Source of the DNA: Collibacillus ludicampi
GTDB taxonomy: Bacteria; Bacillota; Bacilli; Tumebacillales; BOQE01
Direction: 5' to 3'
Assembly (NCBI RefSeq): GCF_023705585.1
Contig: NZ_BOQE01000001.1
Location: forward strand, 2,946,710-3,010,709
Length of the DNA stretch: 64,000 bases
Positions 7,646 through 18,577 of this stretch are shown piece after piece. Both the position numbers and the translations under genes were made by a program. Under the pieces are notes generated by a model. It saw only the letters and a program-made list of their open reading frames with translations, did not search any database and had not been told where the DNA came from. Within the stretch, counting starts at the first letter, position 1; every line of letters begins with the position of its first letter.

Positions 7646-9454
7646 ATGGACGCCAGAGAACGGCAGCAGTTCATTCGCAACTTTTCAATCATTGCACACA
7701 TCGACCATGGCAAATCCACACTGGCAGACCGAATTTTGGAATTTACAGGTGCACTCTCTTCCAGAGAGATGCAAGACCAAGTTTTGGATCAAATGGATCT
7801 CGAACGTGAACGCGGCATCACGATTAAGCTACAAGCGGTTCGCTTGAAATACAAAGCGAAAGATGGACAGACGTATATTCTCAATCTGATCGACACGCCG
7901 GGGCATGTGGACTTCACCTATGAAGTGTCGCGCAGTCTTGCCGCGTGTGAAGGAGCATTGCTCGTAGTAGATGCGGCACAGGGGATCGAGGCGCAGACAC
8001 TGGCAAACGTGTACTTGGCACTCGAAAATAACTTGGAGATTCTTCCGGTGGTCAATAAGATCGATCTTCCTTCCGCCGAGCCGGAACGGGTCAAACAGGA
8101 AATTGAAGATATTATTGGATTGGATGCTTCCGAAGCAGTCTTGGCTTCTGCAAAAGCGGGTATCGGGATCGAAGAGATACTGGAACAGATCGTCACGAAA
8201 GTGCCTGCACCGCAAGGGGATCCCGATGAACCCCTGCAAGCGTTGATTTTTGATTCCCATTACGACACGTATAAGGGCGTAATCGTTTACGTGCGTGTTG
8301 TCAACGGTTCGATCAAACCCGGAATGAAAATACGGATGATGGCGACAGGTGCCGAGCATGAAGTGATTGAAGTGGGAGCATTTACTCCGCGCATGACAAT
8401 CGTTGACGAATTGTCGGTAGGCGATGTCGGTTTTGTAGTTGCTGGTATCAAAAATGTCCGCGACACGCGCGTAGGGGATACGATTACAGATGCGAAACGT
8501 CCTGCGGCTGAGCCTTTGCCTGGCTATCGCAAGATCAACCCCATGGTGTTCTGCGGTCTCTATCCCGTAGATACAGCCGATTATAACGATCTACGGGAAG
8601 CGCTTGAGAAATTGGAGTTAAACGACGCTTCTCTAAAATATGAGCCTGAGACTTCCAATGCGCTTGGTTTCGGCTTTCGTTGTGGGTTCCTCGGATTGCT
8701 GCACATGGAGATCATTCAGGAGCGACTGGAGCGGGAATACGGTTTAACATTGATTACCACGGCGCCTTCGGTCGTCTATCATGTGTATACGACCTCAGGC
8801 GAAAAGCTCGAAATCGATAACCCAAGCAAGATGCCGGAAGCAGGCAAGATCGATCACGTGGAAGAACCGTTTGTCAAAGCGTCAATCATCGTACCCAAAG
8901 ACTTCGTGGGTCCTGTGATGGAACTCTGTCAGGAAAAACGCGGTGTATTTGGGGACATGCAGTATCTTGATGCGAACCGTGTCACATTGATCTATGAGCT
9001 TCCGTTAACGGAGATCGTGTACGATTTCTTCGATCGGCTGAAATCAAGCACAAGAGGCTATGCTTCATTCGATTACGAGCTGGCAGGTTATCGCGAGTCG
9101 AATTTGGTCAAGATGGATATTCTCCTCAACGGGGAGCCTGTGGACGCACTCTCTTTCATCGTGCATCGTGACAAGGCATACGAACGCGGTAAGGCTCTTT
9201 GCGAAAAATTAAAAGAACTGATCCCGAGACAGATGTTTGAAGTGCCCATTCAAGCGGCGATTGGTCATAAAGTTGTGGCTCGTGAAACGATCAAAGCGAT
9301 GCGTAAGAACGTCTTGGCCAAGTGTTACGGGGGAGACATTTCTAGGAAACGCAAGTTGCTTGAAAAACAAAAAGAAGGCAAGAAGCGCATGAAACAAGTG
9401 GGGTCAGTCGAAATTCCGCAAGAAGCGTTTATGGCTGTATTAAAAATGGATTGA
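7646..9454 (+). CDS. lepA: Elongation factor 4 (LepA), translational GTPase
   Basis: Ribosome-associated GTPase that can back-translocate or remodel stalled ribosomes. The G1 motif AHIDHGKST is at about residues 17-25, RERGITIK is the switch region, DTPGHVDF G3 and NKIDLP G4. Domain order is EF-G-like G, II, III and V plus the LepA-specific C-terminal domain ([18 protein letters not shown] and [17 protein letters not shown]), with 602 residues as usual. ATG at 7646 is preferred because AGGAGG lies nine bases upstream; the ATG at 7637 touches the ribosome site. Position before hemW and hrcA is as in Bacillus. Confidence 0.96.
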   Translation: MDARERQQFIRNFSIIAHIDHGKSTLADRILEFTGALSSREMQDQVLDQMDLERERGITIKLQAVRLKYKAKDGQTYILNLIDTPGHVDFTYEVSRSLAACEGALLVVDAAQGIEAQTLANVYLALENNLEILPVVNKIDLPSAEPERVKQEIEDIIGLDASEAVLASAKAGIGIEEILEQIVTKVPAPQGDPDEPLQALIFDSHYDTYKGVIVYVRVVNGSIKPGMKIRMMATGAEHEVIEVGAFTPRMTIVDELSVGDVGFVVAGIKNVRDTRVGDTITDAKRPAAEPLPGYRKINPMVFCGLYPVDTADYNDLREALEKLELNDASLKYEPETSNALGFGFRCGFLGLLHMEIIQERLEREYGLTLITTAPSVVYHVYTTSGEKLEIDNPSKMPEAGKIDHVEEPFVKASIIVPKDFVGPVMELCQEKRGVFGDMQYLDANRVTLIYELPLTEIVYDFFDRLKSSTRGYASFDYELAGYRESNLVKMDILLNGEPVDALSFIVHRDKAYERGKALCEKLKELIPRQMFEVPIQAAIGHKVVARETIKAMRKNVLAKCYGGDISRKRKLLEKQKEGKKRMKQVGSVEIPQEAFMAVLKMD

Positions 9455-9459
9455 TCATC

Positions 9460-9485
9460 GGGATGCCCAGTCGGGTGTCCCTTTT
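9460..9485 (+). terminator. Weak terminator-like hairpin after lepA
   Basis: GGGATGCCC / GGGTGTCCC with two non-canonical pairs, followed by TTTT. Confidence 0.35.
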
Positions 9486-9596
9486 CAACATTCGAGCGAT
9501 TTCAATTTCGTTTTACGTTGAAGTTGCGGTACACTCTTTGTTTCATTGAATATGCTTCGATTACAGCTTTTTTTATCAATGAAAGGAACTAGAACA

Positions 9597-10886
9597 ATGA
9601 CTGATTCTGTTGAAGCAATACTTAAAGAAGTGGAACAGAAATTCGCTTCCGAACGATATAATGAGGGAATCCGCTTGTTAAATCGTGCGTTGCGTTTTCC
9701 CGAATACCGTCGTGAAGTGTATGAACGATACGCGTTCGCCCTTAGAATGTTAGGCAGACACCAAAGTGCAGATCTGTTTGAACAAGTGTTGCTCCAGCCG
9801 CGACGAGCAGACGCTTTTTTTCAATTGGGGAACCGATTTATTGATGAGGGGATGTTCGGGCTGGCGTTGGCACCTTTATACCGGTGTTATCAACTTGCCC
9901 CCAAAGAAGCGGTGGTAAACTATACCCTCGCTTACGCCCTCATGAAAGAATTTCAAATAGAAGCCGCTTTATCGTTCATGCGCAGAGCTTATGAAATAGA
10001 GCCCCTTATCCATGTGATTTATTCTATGGCTTATCTCCATCTTCTCTTGGGAAATCCTGAACAAGCAGATCCTTATTTGCTTGAATTGGATCATAAAGTT
10101 CGTCAGGAAGAAGAGGGAATGGAACGACTGAAATATTTGCGGGAATTTCGAAAACGTTTGCTCGCGCATCCTCCCAAGGATATTCGCGATTTCCATTTCG
10201 CCCAGTACGGAACGGTTCTGTTGCGTGTGTTTAAGGATGATTTTCCACACGTGCAGGAAGACCCTGCTCATGGCCGTTATGCGGTCGCATCGTTTAATTA
10301 CTATCAAGTAGCATCCGTTTTGAGGGCATTTCAATTATTGATTGAAACAGTTGTTACAAAACCCGCTTACTCCTATGTTGTATCTGTTTCGCAACAAGGA
10401 ACACCTTTGGCCCTCGCGCTTTCACGGATGTTGGCGATACCTATGATTGCTTTTTCCGATTCCCCCGAAAGAAGCCCGGGAATCATCGTGGCTGTTAATT
10501 CTGATGAAATCAATGAGATCGCACGCTTTTATATCGATCGGCCAGAACATCTCATCTTCGCTTTTTCTGTTGATTGGACTCGGGAAACCGCAATGTTGCC
10601 CGATGTGATCGGATATCTGGCGCAACTGGCATTTTTACCTTGGCAAGAGCGTCTCGAAATCGGAGAGAACGGGGAAGCAGTACGTCTGCCCGCAGATGAG
10701 CGAAGCCCTGTACAACTCGCCGATGAGATTATGAAACAGTTGGACCAAGTCGAGCAGTCGTATGTCTCAGCGTTGGCTCGATATTTCAAAGAACGCCAAG
10801 AGCTATGGAAGCTCGGGTTGAACACCGACCGTCCGCGCAAACGGTTCCTCGTGGAATCTCCGCTCGGTGGTGCCAGGTTTATGTAA
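9597..10886 (+). CDS. TPR-repeat protein with unassigned C-terminal domain
   Basis: A 429-residue soluble protein of unknown role. Residues 1 to about 180 look like tetratricopeptide repeats: repeated helix pairs such as ASERYNEGIRLLNRALRFP, ADAFFQLGNRFIDEGMFGLA and AVVNYTLAYALMKEFQIEAA. After about residue 200 comes an alpha/beta domain with YSYVVSVSQQGTPLALALSR and IIVAVNSDEINEIARFYIDR; its start vaguely recalls a phosphoribosyltransferase or thiamin-fold strand-loop-helix, but the PRPP-binding acidic motif is absent, so I do not assign it. ATG at 9597 follows AAAGGAAC; an upstream in-frame ATG at 9546 lacks a ribosome site. It lies between lepA and hemW, where Bacillus has no such gene. 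Confidence 0.7.
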   Translation: MTDSVEAILKEVEQKFASERYNEGIRLLNRALRFPEYRREVYERYAFALRMLGRHQSADLFEQVLLQPRRADAFFQLGNRFIDEGMFGLALAPLYRCYQLAPKEAVVNYTLAYALMKEFQIEAALSFMRRAYEIEPLIHVIYSMAYLHLLLGNPEQADPYLLELDHKVRQEEEGMERLKYLREFRKRLLAHPPKDIRDFHFAQYGTVLLRVFKDDFPHVQEDPAHGRYAVASFNYYQVASVLRAFQLLIETVVTKPAYSYVVSVSQQGTPLALALSRMLAIPMIAFSDSPERSPGIIVAVNSDEINEIARFYIDRPEHLIFAFSVDWTRETAMLPDVIGYLAQLAFLPWQERLEIGENGEAVRLPADERSPVQLADEIMKQLDQVEQSYVSALARYFKERQELWKLGLNTDRPRKRFLVESPLGGARFM

Positions 10887-10996
10887 AAACGCTGAGCCAA
10901 TCCAGGCCTGAACATGAGGAATGATTGCCGTCTGAGCAGGTGTCATTCATACGACCGCACAGAACCAATATTCACCATAGAAAGAAGGTGGTTCAC

Positions 10997-12142
10997 ATGG
11001 ATCTTATTCCTACGTCCCTTTATATACACATTCCTTTTTGTGCAAGCAAATGTTATTACTGCGATTTTAACTCGTATGTTTCCACGAGCGATGTGATGGA
11101 CCGCTACTTGGATGCTCTCGATAAAGAATTGTCGCTTTTAGCGAATGAATATAACTGGAAACCGCTGCGCACCGTCTTTTTCGGTGGAGGAACTCCGACG
11201 ATTTTCAATGCGAAACAAACGGAGCGCATGTTAACCATCCTGCACCGCTCATTCAAACTGCATGAAGATGCGGAAGTCACCGTTGAGGCAAATCCGGGGA
11301 CGGTAGATCTTGAAAAATTGCGTATTTTGCGCGAAGGAGGAGTGAACCGTCTTTCTTTCGGTGTACAGAGTTTCGACGATCAGCTTTTGAAGCGTTTGGG
11401 CCGCTTGCATGATCGCGAACAAGTCTATCAGTCTTATGAGTGGGCACGGAAGGCTGGTTTTTCTTCTATTAATTTAGATTTGATGTTCGGACTTCCCGGT
11501 CAGACGGTTGAGTTATTTCATGAAAGCCTGCAGCGTTTCCTGACGCTTGATCCTGAACACCTTTCCGCTTATTCGTTGAAAATTGAAGAAGGAACCCCTT
11601 TTGCCAATTGGTACGATCGTGGACAGTTGACCCTGCCGCCGGAAGAGGATGAAATAGAGATGTATACGTTACTGAGGGAAAAGACAATGCAACATGGATA
11701 CGAAATGTATGAGATTTCTAATTTCGCTAAAGAAGGGTTTGCCTGTGAGCATAACCAAGTGTATTGGCGCAATGAACCGTATCTGGCTGCCGGCTCCGGC
11801 GCGCATGGATATGTAGAGGGAACTCGCTACGTGATCGAAAAATCGGTACCCGATTATATTGATAAGACATTGCAGGGACGGCGGCCCGTAGTGGAAAGCG
11901 AGCGAATCAATGAGCGCATACAACAAGAAGATACGATGATTCTCGGTCTCCGTATGCGAGAAGGGGTTACGTATGATCGTTTTCGTGAGCGTCATCAAAT
12001 CGACATGCTCACCGTGTTTGGCGAGGAAATCAAGAAACTTCAGGATGCAGGATTGCTTGAAGCGGATCATCGGGGGGTACGCCTAACGGAACAAGCTCTT
12101 CTACTTGCAAATGAAGTTTTCGCCGCCTTTTTGGACACTTAG
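10997..12142 (+). CDS. hemW: Radical SAM heme chaperone HemW
   Basis: Radical SAM protein formerly called HemN-like, now regarded as a heme-binding insertase/chaperone rather than a coproporphyrinogen dehydrogenase. The cluster motif CASKCYYCDFNSY (C-x3-C-x2-C-x-F) is at residues 18-30, followed by the SAM-binding FFGGGTPT. The N-terminal extension and extra cysteine of true HemN are missing. I chose ATG at 10997, eight bases after GAAGGTGG; the frame extends upstream to 10925 without support. The gene ends just before the heat-shock promoter, the same place as in Bacillus. Confidence 0.9.
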   Translation: MDLIPTSLYIHIPFCASKCYYCDFNSYVSTSDVMDRYLDALDKELSLLANEYNWKPLRTVFFGGGTPTIFNAKQTERMLTILHRSFKLHEDAEVTVEANPGTVDLEKLRILREGGVNRLSFGVQSFDDQLLKRLGRLHDREQVYQSYEWARKAGFSSINLDLMFGLPGQTVELFHESLQRFLTLDPEHLSAYSLKIEEGTPFANWYDRGQLTLPPEEDEIEMYTLLREKTMQHGYEMYEISNFAKEGFACEHNQVYWRNEPYLAAGSGAHGYVEGTRYVIEKSVPDYIDKTLQGRRPVVESERINERIQQEDTMILGLRMREGVTYDRFRERHQIDMLTVFGEEIKKLQDAGLLEADHRGVRLTEQALLLANEVFAAFLDT

Positions 12143-12148
12143 GATATA

Positions 12149-12178
12149 TTGACAAGGACAAGAAAGCTCTGGTATCCT
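12149..12178 (+). promoter_or_regulatory. Sigma-A promoter of the hrcA-dnaK operon
   Basis: -35 TTGACA (12149-12154), 18-base spacer, -10 TATCCT (12173-12178). The predicted start is about seven bases before the CIRCE operator. Confidence 0.75.
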
Positions 12179-12189
12179 TCAACTGAAGA

Positions 12190-12216
12190 TTAGCACTCAA
12201 GTGTATGGAGTGCTAA
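12190..12216 (+). promoter_or_regulatory. CIRCE operator (HrcA binding site)
   Basis: Perfect TTAGCACTC, nine-base spacer, GAGTGCTAA. HrcA binds this inverted repeat and represses class I heat-shock genes until it is titrated by misfolded proteins. Here it controls the first gene hrcA and so the whole operon including the group III chaperonin. Confidence 0.97.
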
Positions 12217-12235
12217 CAACGGAGGCGACGATTCG

Positions 12236-13264
12236 ATGTTGACAGAGCGCCAACAATTGATCTTGCGTATCATTGTTGATGATTATGTACAATCGGCCGA
12301 GCCAGTAGGTTCCCGTTTGATTTCAAAACATATAGAAGTCTCTCTGTCTCCGGCGTCTATTCGGAATGTGATGGCTGATCTTGAAGAAATGGGTTATTTG
12401 GAACAGCCTCATATCTCATCCGGTCGTGTTCCTTCCGAAAAAGGATATCGATTCTATGTCGATCATCTTTTGCCACCCGTTTCTGTCAGTGAGGAAGAGG
12501 TCAGGGCCATCCGCAGACTGTTAATGGAGAGAATCGATGAGATGGAGCAGGTCGTCCAGCAGACAGCCCAGATTCTCTCATCATTGACGAACTATACGTC
12601 GATCGTTTTAGGACCTCAAATCTACGAACAAACCTTAAAACATTTGCAATTGATCCCTCTTCATGAGCGGTCGGCCGTGGCGATCATGGTCACGAATACA
12701 GGAAGAGTTGAAAACAAAAAGGTTACTGTTCCCGAAGGAATCTCGTTGGATGAAATTCGTAAACTCGTTGCGATTCTAAACGAGAAGTTGACAGGGACAC
12801 CGATTTATCAGATCAAGAAGCGCTTATATGATGAGATCGCTCACGAGTTGCGTCGATATATGGAACAGTTCGAAGGCGCGATGGATCTGTTCAATCAAAT
12901 CGTGAAGACAGATGCGAATGAGCGCATATACCTGGGAGGTACAGCGAAGATTCTGGATCAGCCAGAATTTCGCGATGTGGAAAAACTTCGTCCTCTGCTC
13001 GACATTCTAGAACAAAGCAAAACGGTCGTTCAGCTGTTGGGAGCCAATGAGGAACCAGGGATTCGCGTGCGCATCGGACAAGAAAACGATGTTGATGAGT
13101 TTAAAAATTGTTCCGTGATTTCTGCATCCTATGCGATTGACGGCAAACATGTCGGAGCTATCGGTGTGATTGGTCCTACGCGCATGGATTACGCCCGTGT
13201 GATCAAGATCATCAACCATCTCGCGGCAGGACTGTCTGCCGCATTAACCCGTTTGCATAAATAA
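12236..13264 (+). CDS. hrcA: Heat-inducible transcription repressor HrcA
   Basis: Repressor of class I heat-shock operons, 342 residues. The N-terminal winged-helix part begins LTERQQLILRIIVDDYVQSAEPVGSR and includes SPASIRNVMADLEEMGYL and the HISSGRVPSEKGYR wing, all typical. The C-terminal GAF-like part contains GVIGPTRMDYARVI. The start ATG follows GGAGGCGACG. It autoregulates through the CIRCE element 20 bases upstream. In most Bacillota the chaperonin needed to keep HrcA active is GroEL; whether the group III chaperonin next door also does this is unknown. Confidence 0.96.
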   Translation: MLTERQQLILRIIVDDYVQSAEPVGSRLISKHIEVSLSPASIRNVMADLEEMGYLEQPHISSGRVPSEKGYRFYVDHLLPPVSVSEEEVRAIRRLLMERIDEMEQVVQQTAQILSSLTNYTSIVLGPQIYEQTLKHLQLIPLHERSAVAIMVTNTGRVENKKVTVPEGISLDEIRKLVAILNEKLTGTPIYQIKKRLYDEIAHELRRYMEQFEGAMDLFNQIVKTDANERIYLGGTAKILDQPEFRDVEKLRPLLDILEQSKTVVQLLGANEEPGIRVRIGQENDVDEFKNCSVISASYAIDGKHVGAIGVIGPTRMDYARVIKIINHLAAGLSAALTRLHK

Positions 13265-13329
13265 GATCAGGTTGTTCATAATGCTTTGTGTACATGGTAA
13301 TGGAAACTTGTTACAAGGATTCGATGTAC

Positions 13330-14883
13330 ATGTCGAACAATAAACAAAAGTGGAGTGAACAAGAGGATCGCCACTCGACACTGCTGTCGAATGCTCAAGC
13401 GGTCCGTGCAGTGACTGCCGCCGTCGAAGGGACGTTGGGTCCCAAAGGGCTTGATACCATGCTGGTCAGTCGTAACGGCGATGTGATCGTCACAAACGAT
13501 GGGGTCACCATATTAGATTTAATGGAGATCACCCATCCCGCAGCGAAGATGCTGATCAACATTGCACGCGCGCAGCAGGATGAAATCGGTGACGGCACGA
13601 CGACCGCCACCTTGCTGGCGGGGGCTCTCGTGCAAGAAGCCTGTGCCCATGTGCAGACGGGTGTCCCCGTCACAAGGGTCATCGAAGGTATCCAGCAAGG
13701 AATTTCGCGCGCTTTGGAAGAAATACAAGCGCGCAGCCGCCCGCTAGAGCAAGTGGATGACCCTCGGCTTTTACAGGTGGCAAGAATCGCCGGAAGGGAA
13801 CATGGGGATATCGCTTCACTTGTCGTCAAAGCTGCACAACTGATGGGCTTGGAAAAATTGAGAGACCCATCTTTTCGTCTCTCCGAGATGATCGTGTCGT
13901 CCGTCGGTGCGACGAGCGAAGTGTTTCACGGTCTTCTGCTGAATAAGCAACGAATGAGCCCGCATATGCCGGAGAAAGTCGAAAAGACATGGGTCTTCTT
14001 GCTTGACGATGCGTTGGAAGCGGAAGGAATCGATGAAGAAGCATTGCGTACGGAAACTGGCTTTCAAACCTATTTGCAGTACAAAGAGGAATTTCGCCAA
14101 TCGGTACGGCGTTTGATTGATCTTGGTGTTCGCTTCATTTGTACGGGTCGTGGAGTATCTCCGGTTGCAGAGGAAATGCTCACGGAAGCCGGTGTATTTG
14201 TGGTACAGCGTGTTTCTTCACGCGATATGAGGCGACTTGCCGATTATACGGGTGCCCGACCTGTGAAACGCACAGGTTTGCACAAGTCTCCCGATGAACT
14301 GAAAAAAATGTTGGGCTGGTGTGCACACGTTTATCAAGATAAACGCATGGATATGATTCGGTTGGAAGGCGGTCATGGTAAACCCATGGCCACCATTTTG
14401 GTAGGAGCGACTACGGCCGAAGTTGTTGGCGAGAGGGCTCGCATTGCAAAAGATGCAGCGTCTTCAGTACAGGCGGCCGTACGCGGAGGTATTGTACCCG
14501 GCGGTGGCGCTCTGGAATTGTATATCAGCCGCGTCATTGAGAAATATCGCGAGAAGGTTCGCGGTATGGCGGCTTACGGTGTTGACGCCGTTGCTAAGGC
14601 TTTGCGTCGCCCGATTACACAAATCGTGTTGAATGCGGGCTTCAATCCGCTGGAAAAAATCGAAGATGCAAACGCCGGACAGATTCATACGAACTGCGAT
14701 TCGCTCGCGATCGATTGTGAAAGTGGCGAAGTTGTTGATATGATGAAGCGAGGGGTCTTAGATCCGACACTTGTGAAATATCACGCCCTCAAGGCTGCAG
14801 GCGAGGTTGCCGTTGCCGTTTTGCGAATTCAAACGATCGTTCGCATGCGGAGCGACGGGATGGAAGACCAAGGCGGATTCTAA
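13330..14883 (+). CDS. Group III (archaeal-type) chaperonin
   Basis: A TCP-1/thermosome-like Cpn60, not GroEL. Seen: GPKGLDTMLV near residue 36, VTNDGVTILDLMEITHPAAK near 56, the ATPase loop GDGTTTATLLAG at 87, ERARIAKDAASSV with the catalytic Asp near 375 and PGGGALEL near 392. The wording of these motifs follows archaeal group II chaperonins (thermosome: GPKGMDKML, NDGATIL, HPAAKM). Bacterial group III chaperonins of this kind are known from Carboxydothermus and other Bacillota inside dnaK operons, work without GroES and have a built-in lid. Here it lies between hrcA and grpE, 66 bases after hrcA, so it is under CIRCE control. Starts at 13288, 13324 and 13330 are in frame; ATG at 13330 has AAGGA nine bases upstream. 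517 residues. Confidence 0.9.
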   Translation: MSNNKQKWSEQEDRHSTLLSNAQAVRAVTAAVEGTLGPKGLDTMLVSRNGDVIVTNDGVTILDLMEITHPAAKMLINIARAQQDEIGDGTTTATLLAGALVQEACAHVQTGVPVTRVIEGIQQGISRALEEIQARSRPLEQVDDPRLLQVARIAGREHGDIASLVVKAAQLMGLEKLRDPSFRLSEMIVSSVGATSEVFHGLLLNKQRMSPHMPEKVEKTWVFLLDDALEAEGIDEEALRTETGFQTYLQYKEEFRQSVRRLIDLGVRFICTGRGVSPVAEEMLTEAGVFVVQRVSSRDMRRLADYTGARPVKRTGLHKSPDELKKMLGWCAHVYQDKRMDMIRLEGGHGKPMATILVGATTAEVVGERARIAKDAASSVQAAVRGGIVPGGGALELYISRVIEKYREKVRGMAAYGVDAVAKALRRPITQIVLNAGFNPLEKIEDANAGQIHTNCDSLAIDCESGEVVDMMKRGVLDPTLVKYHALKAAGEVAVAVLRIQTIVRMRSDGMEDQGGF

Positions 14884-14902
14884 GATCAAGGAGGGATCTT
14901 AT

Positions 14903-15481
14903 ATGAAACAAGAACAGGAACACGAGAAAAGTGAAAAGGAAACACCGGTAACCGAGGAAACGGCAGAAGCCACTGTCGAACAAAAGCCAGAGGAGACAGA
15001 AGATCAGGAACTGACGCAGGAAAACAATCCTGCAGAAGCGGAAATCGAACGATTACACGCGGAATTGCAGGATCTTCAGAACCGTTACCTGCGTGTGCAG
15101 GCCGATTTTGATAACTTCCGCAAACGTTCGCGGCAAGAGAAGGAAGAATTGAGCCAATACGCCACCATGCGTCTGGTACAGGAGTTGCTCCCTGTAATTG
15201 ATAATTTCCAATTGGCAATGAATGCACAAACAGATGATGTGGATACACTCAAAAAAGGCATTGACATGGTTTGGCGACAACTGCAACAGATATTGGAGAA
15301 AGAAGGCTTGTTTCGGATGGAAACCGTCGGTCAGCGATTTGATCCGAATGTGCACGAAGCGGTCATGCAAGTGGAAGCGACGGAAGAATTTCCATCAGGG
15401 ACTATTGTCGAAGAGCTTCGTTCCGGTTACAAATTGAAGGAGAAAGTTATTCGTGCAGCCATGGTAAAAGTTGCACAGTAA
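14903..15481 (+). CDS. grpE: DnaK nucleotide exchange factor GrpE
   Basis: Dimeric co-chaperone that releases ADP from DnaK. The first 50 residues are acidic and disordered, followed by the long coiled coil (AEIERLHAELQDLQNRYLRV), the conserved ADFDNFRKRSRQEKEE and the C-terminal beta-domain ending GYKLKEKVIRAAMVKVAQ. Length 192. ATG at 14903 has AAGGAGGGATC upstream; the frame reaches back into the chaperonin gene but without a ribosome site. Only 19 bases separate it from the chaperonin stop. Confidence 0.96.
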   Translation: MKQEQEHEKSEKETPVTEETAEATVEQKPEETEDQELTQENNPAEAEIERLHAELQDLQNRYLRVQADFDNFRKRSRQEKEELSQYATMRLVQELLPVIDNFQLAMNAQTDDVDTLKKGIDMVWRQLQQILEKEGLFRMETVGQRFDPNVHEAVMQVEATEEFPSGTIVEELRSGYKLKEKVIRAAMVKVAQ

Positions 15482-15511
15482 CACGATACGTACTTACAAA
15501 CATATTTGTAA

Positions 15512-17359
<1,848 letters not shown>

Positions 17360-17373
17360 GTCGGTGATCCCTT

Positions 17374-18507
17374 GTGAGTAAACGAGACTATTACGAAGTG
17401 CTGGGCGTCAGTCGAACGGCCAGCACAGACGAGATTAAAAAGGCGTACCGGAAGCTTGCGAGAAAATATCACCCGGATGTCAACAAAGATGACCCGCAAG
17501 CGGAAGAAAAGTTCAAAGAGATAACGGAAGCATATGAAGTGCTCTCCGACAACGAGAAGAGAGCTCGTTATGATCAGTTTGGTCACGAAGATCCCGGTGC
17601 CGCCGGATTCGGTGGGCAAGGGTTCAGTGGATTCGGAGACTTCGGCGGGTTCGGTGACATTTTTGATATGTTCTTTGGCGGGGGCGGGAGACCGCGCGGG
17701 CCTCGTCAGGGAGCGGATTTGCAGTATAATTTACAATTGGATTTCAAAGAAGCGGCTTTCGGTGTGGAGAAAGAATTGGAAGTTCCGCGGATGGAGGAAT
17801 GTCAAACCTGTCACGGAACGGGTTCTAAACCGGGCTTCTCTCCAGAGACTTGTAAGATCTGCCGAGGAACCGGGGTTCAAGAACAGATCATCAACACGCC
17901 GCTCGGGCGGATGGTGAATCGCCGAACCTGCCAAGCATGCGGCGGGGACGGGAAACGAATCACGCATCCATGCAGCGAATGTCACGGCGCTGGGCAAGTG
18001 CGCGTTCGTCGCAAAATCCATGTGAAAATCCCGGCTGGGGTGGACACAGGGAATCGCATACGCATCCCGGGTGCAGGCGAAGCGGGTGAGAAAGGAGCTA
18101 AGCCCGGCGATCTGTATGTGATCGTTCATGTGCGTGAGCATGAATTCTTCCGGCGCGAGGGACAGGATGTATATTGTGAAGTCCCGATTTCTTTTGTGCA
18201 AGCGGCTCTCGGCGATGAGATCGAGGTGGAGACGCTTGATGGCCGGGCGAGACTTCGGATTCCTGAGGGGACGCAAAGCGGTACGTTATTTCGCCTGCGC
18301 GGACGCGGCATTCCTTTTGTCCACAGCGACCGACGAGGCGATCAACACGTTCGCGTGAATGTCATTACCCCTCGTCAGTTGACAGAGAAACAAAAAGAAT
18401 TGTTGCGTCAATTAGGGAAAGAATTAGGAGTGAATCCTCAGGAACAAACGCGTTCCTTCTTTGAAAGAGTGCGCGATGGTGTAAAAGACGCTTTTAACTG
18501 GGATTGA
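17374..18507 (+). CDS. dnaJ: Chaperone DnaJ (Hsp40)
   Basis: Stimulates DnaK ATPase and delivers substrates. J domain at residues 1-70 with the HPD triad in KYHPDVN, a Gly/Phe-rich linker with repeated GFGG units, then four zinc-binding repeats ([32 protein letters not shown]) and the C-terminal peptide-binding domains. 377 residues. The start is GTG at 17374, 15 bases after dnaK. The operon terminator follows. Confidence 0.97.
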   Translation: MSKRDYYEVLGVSRTASTDEIKKAYRKLARKYHPDVNKDDPQAEEKFKEITEAYEVLSDNEKRARYDQFGHEDPGAAGFGGQGFSGFGDFGGFGDIFDMFFGGGGRPRGPRQGADLQYNLQLDFKEAAFGVEKELEVPRMEECQTCHGTGSKPGFSPETCKICRGTGVQEQIINTPLGRMVNRRTCQACGGDGKRITHPCSECHGAGQVRVRRKIHVKIPAGVDTGNRIRIPGAGEAGEKGAKPGDLYVIVHVREHEFFRREGQDVYCEVPISFVQAALGDEIEVETLDGRARLRIPEGTQSGTLFRLRGRGIPFVHSDRRGDQHVRVNVITPRQLTEKQKELLRQLGKELGVNPQEQTRSFFERVRDGVKDAFNWD

Positions 18508-18520
18508 TCGTTTTGCAGGT

Positions 18521-18554
18521 GAGCCCACGGATTCATACCGTGGGCCTCTTATTT
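18521..18554 (+). terminator. Intrinsic terminator of the heat-shock operon
   Basis: GCCCACGG / CCGTGGGC with a seven-base loop followed by CTCTTATTT. Confidence 0.7.
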
Positions 18555-18577
18555 CATTCGTGAAGGGAATGGATCCT

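Noticed and set aside
7829-8359. 176-codon minus-strand frame inside lepA
   Set aside because: Antisense shadow of a highly conserved gene.
9700-10886. Phosphoribosyltransferase domain in the TPR protein
   Set aside because: The acidic PRPP-binding loop is missing; only a vague similarity in one strand-loop-helix.
13330-14883. Annotation as GroEL
   Set aside because: The motifs (GPKGLDTMLV, NDGVTILD, HPAAKM) follow the thermosome group, no groES is adjacent and the C-terminal GGM repeat of GroEL is absent.
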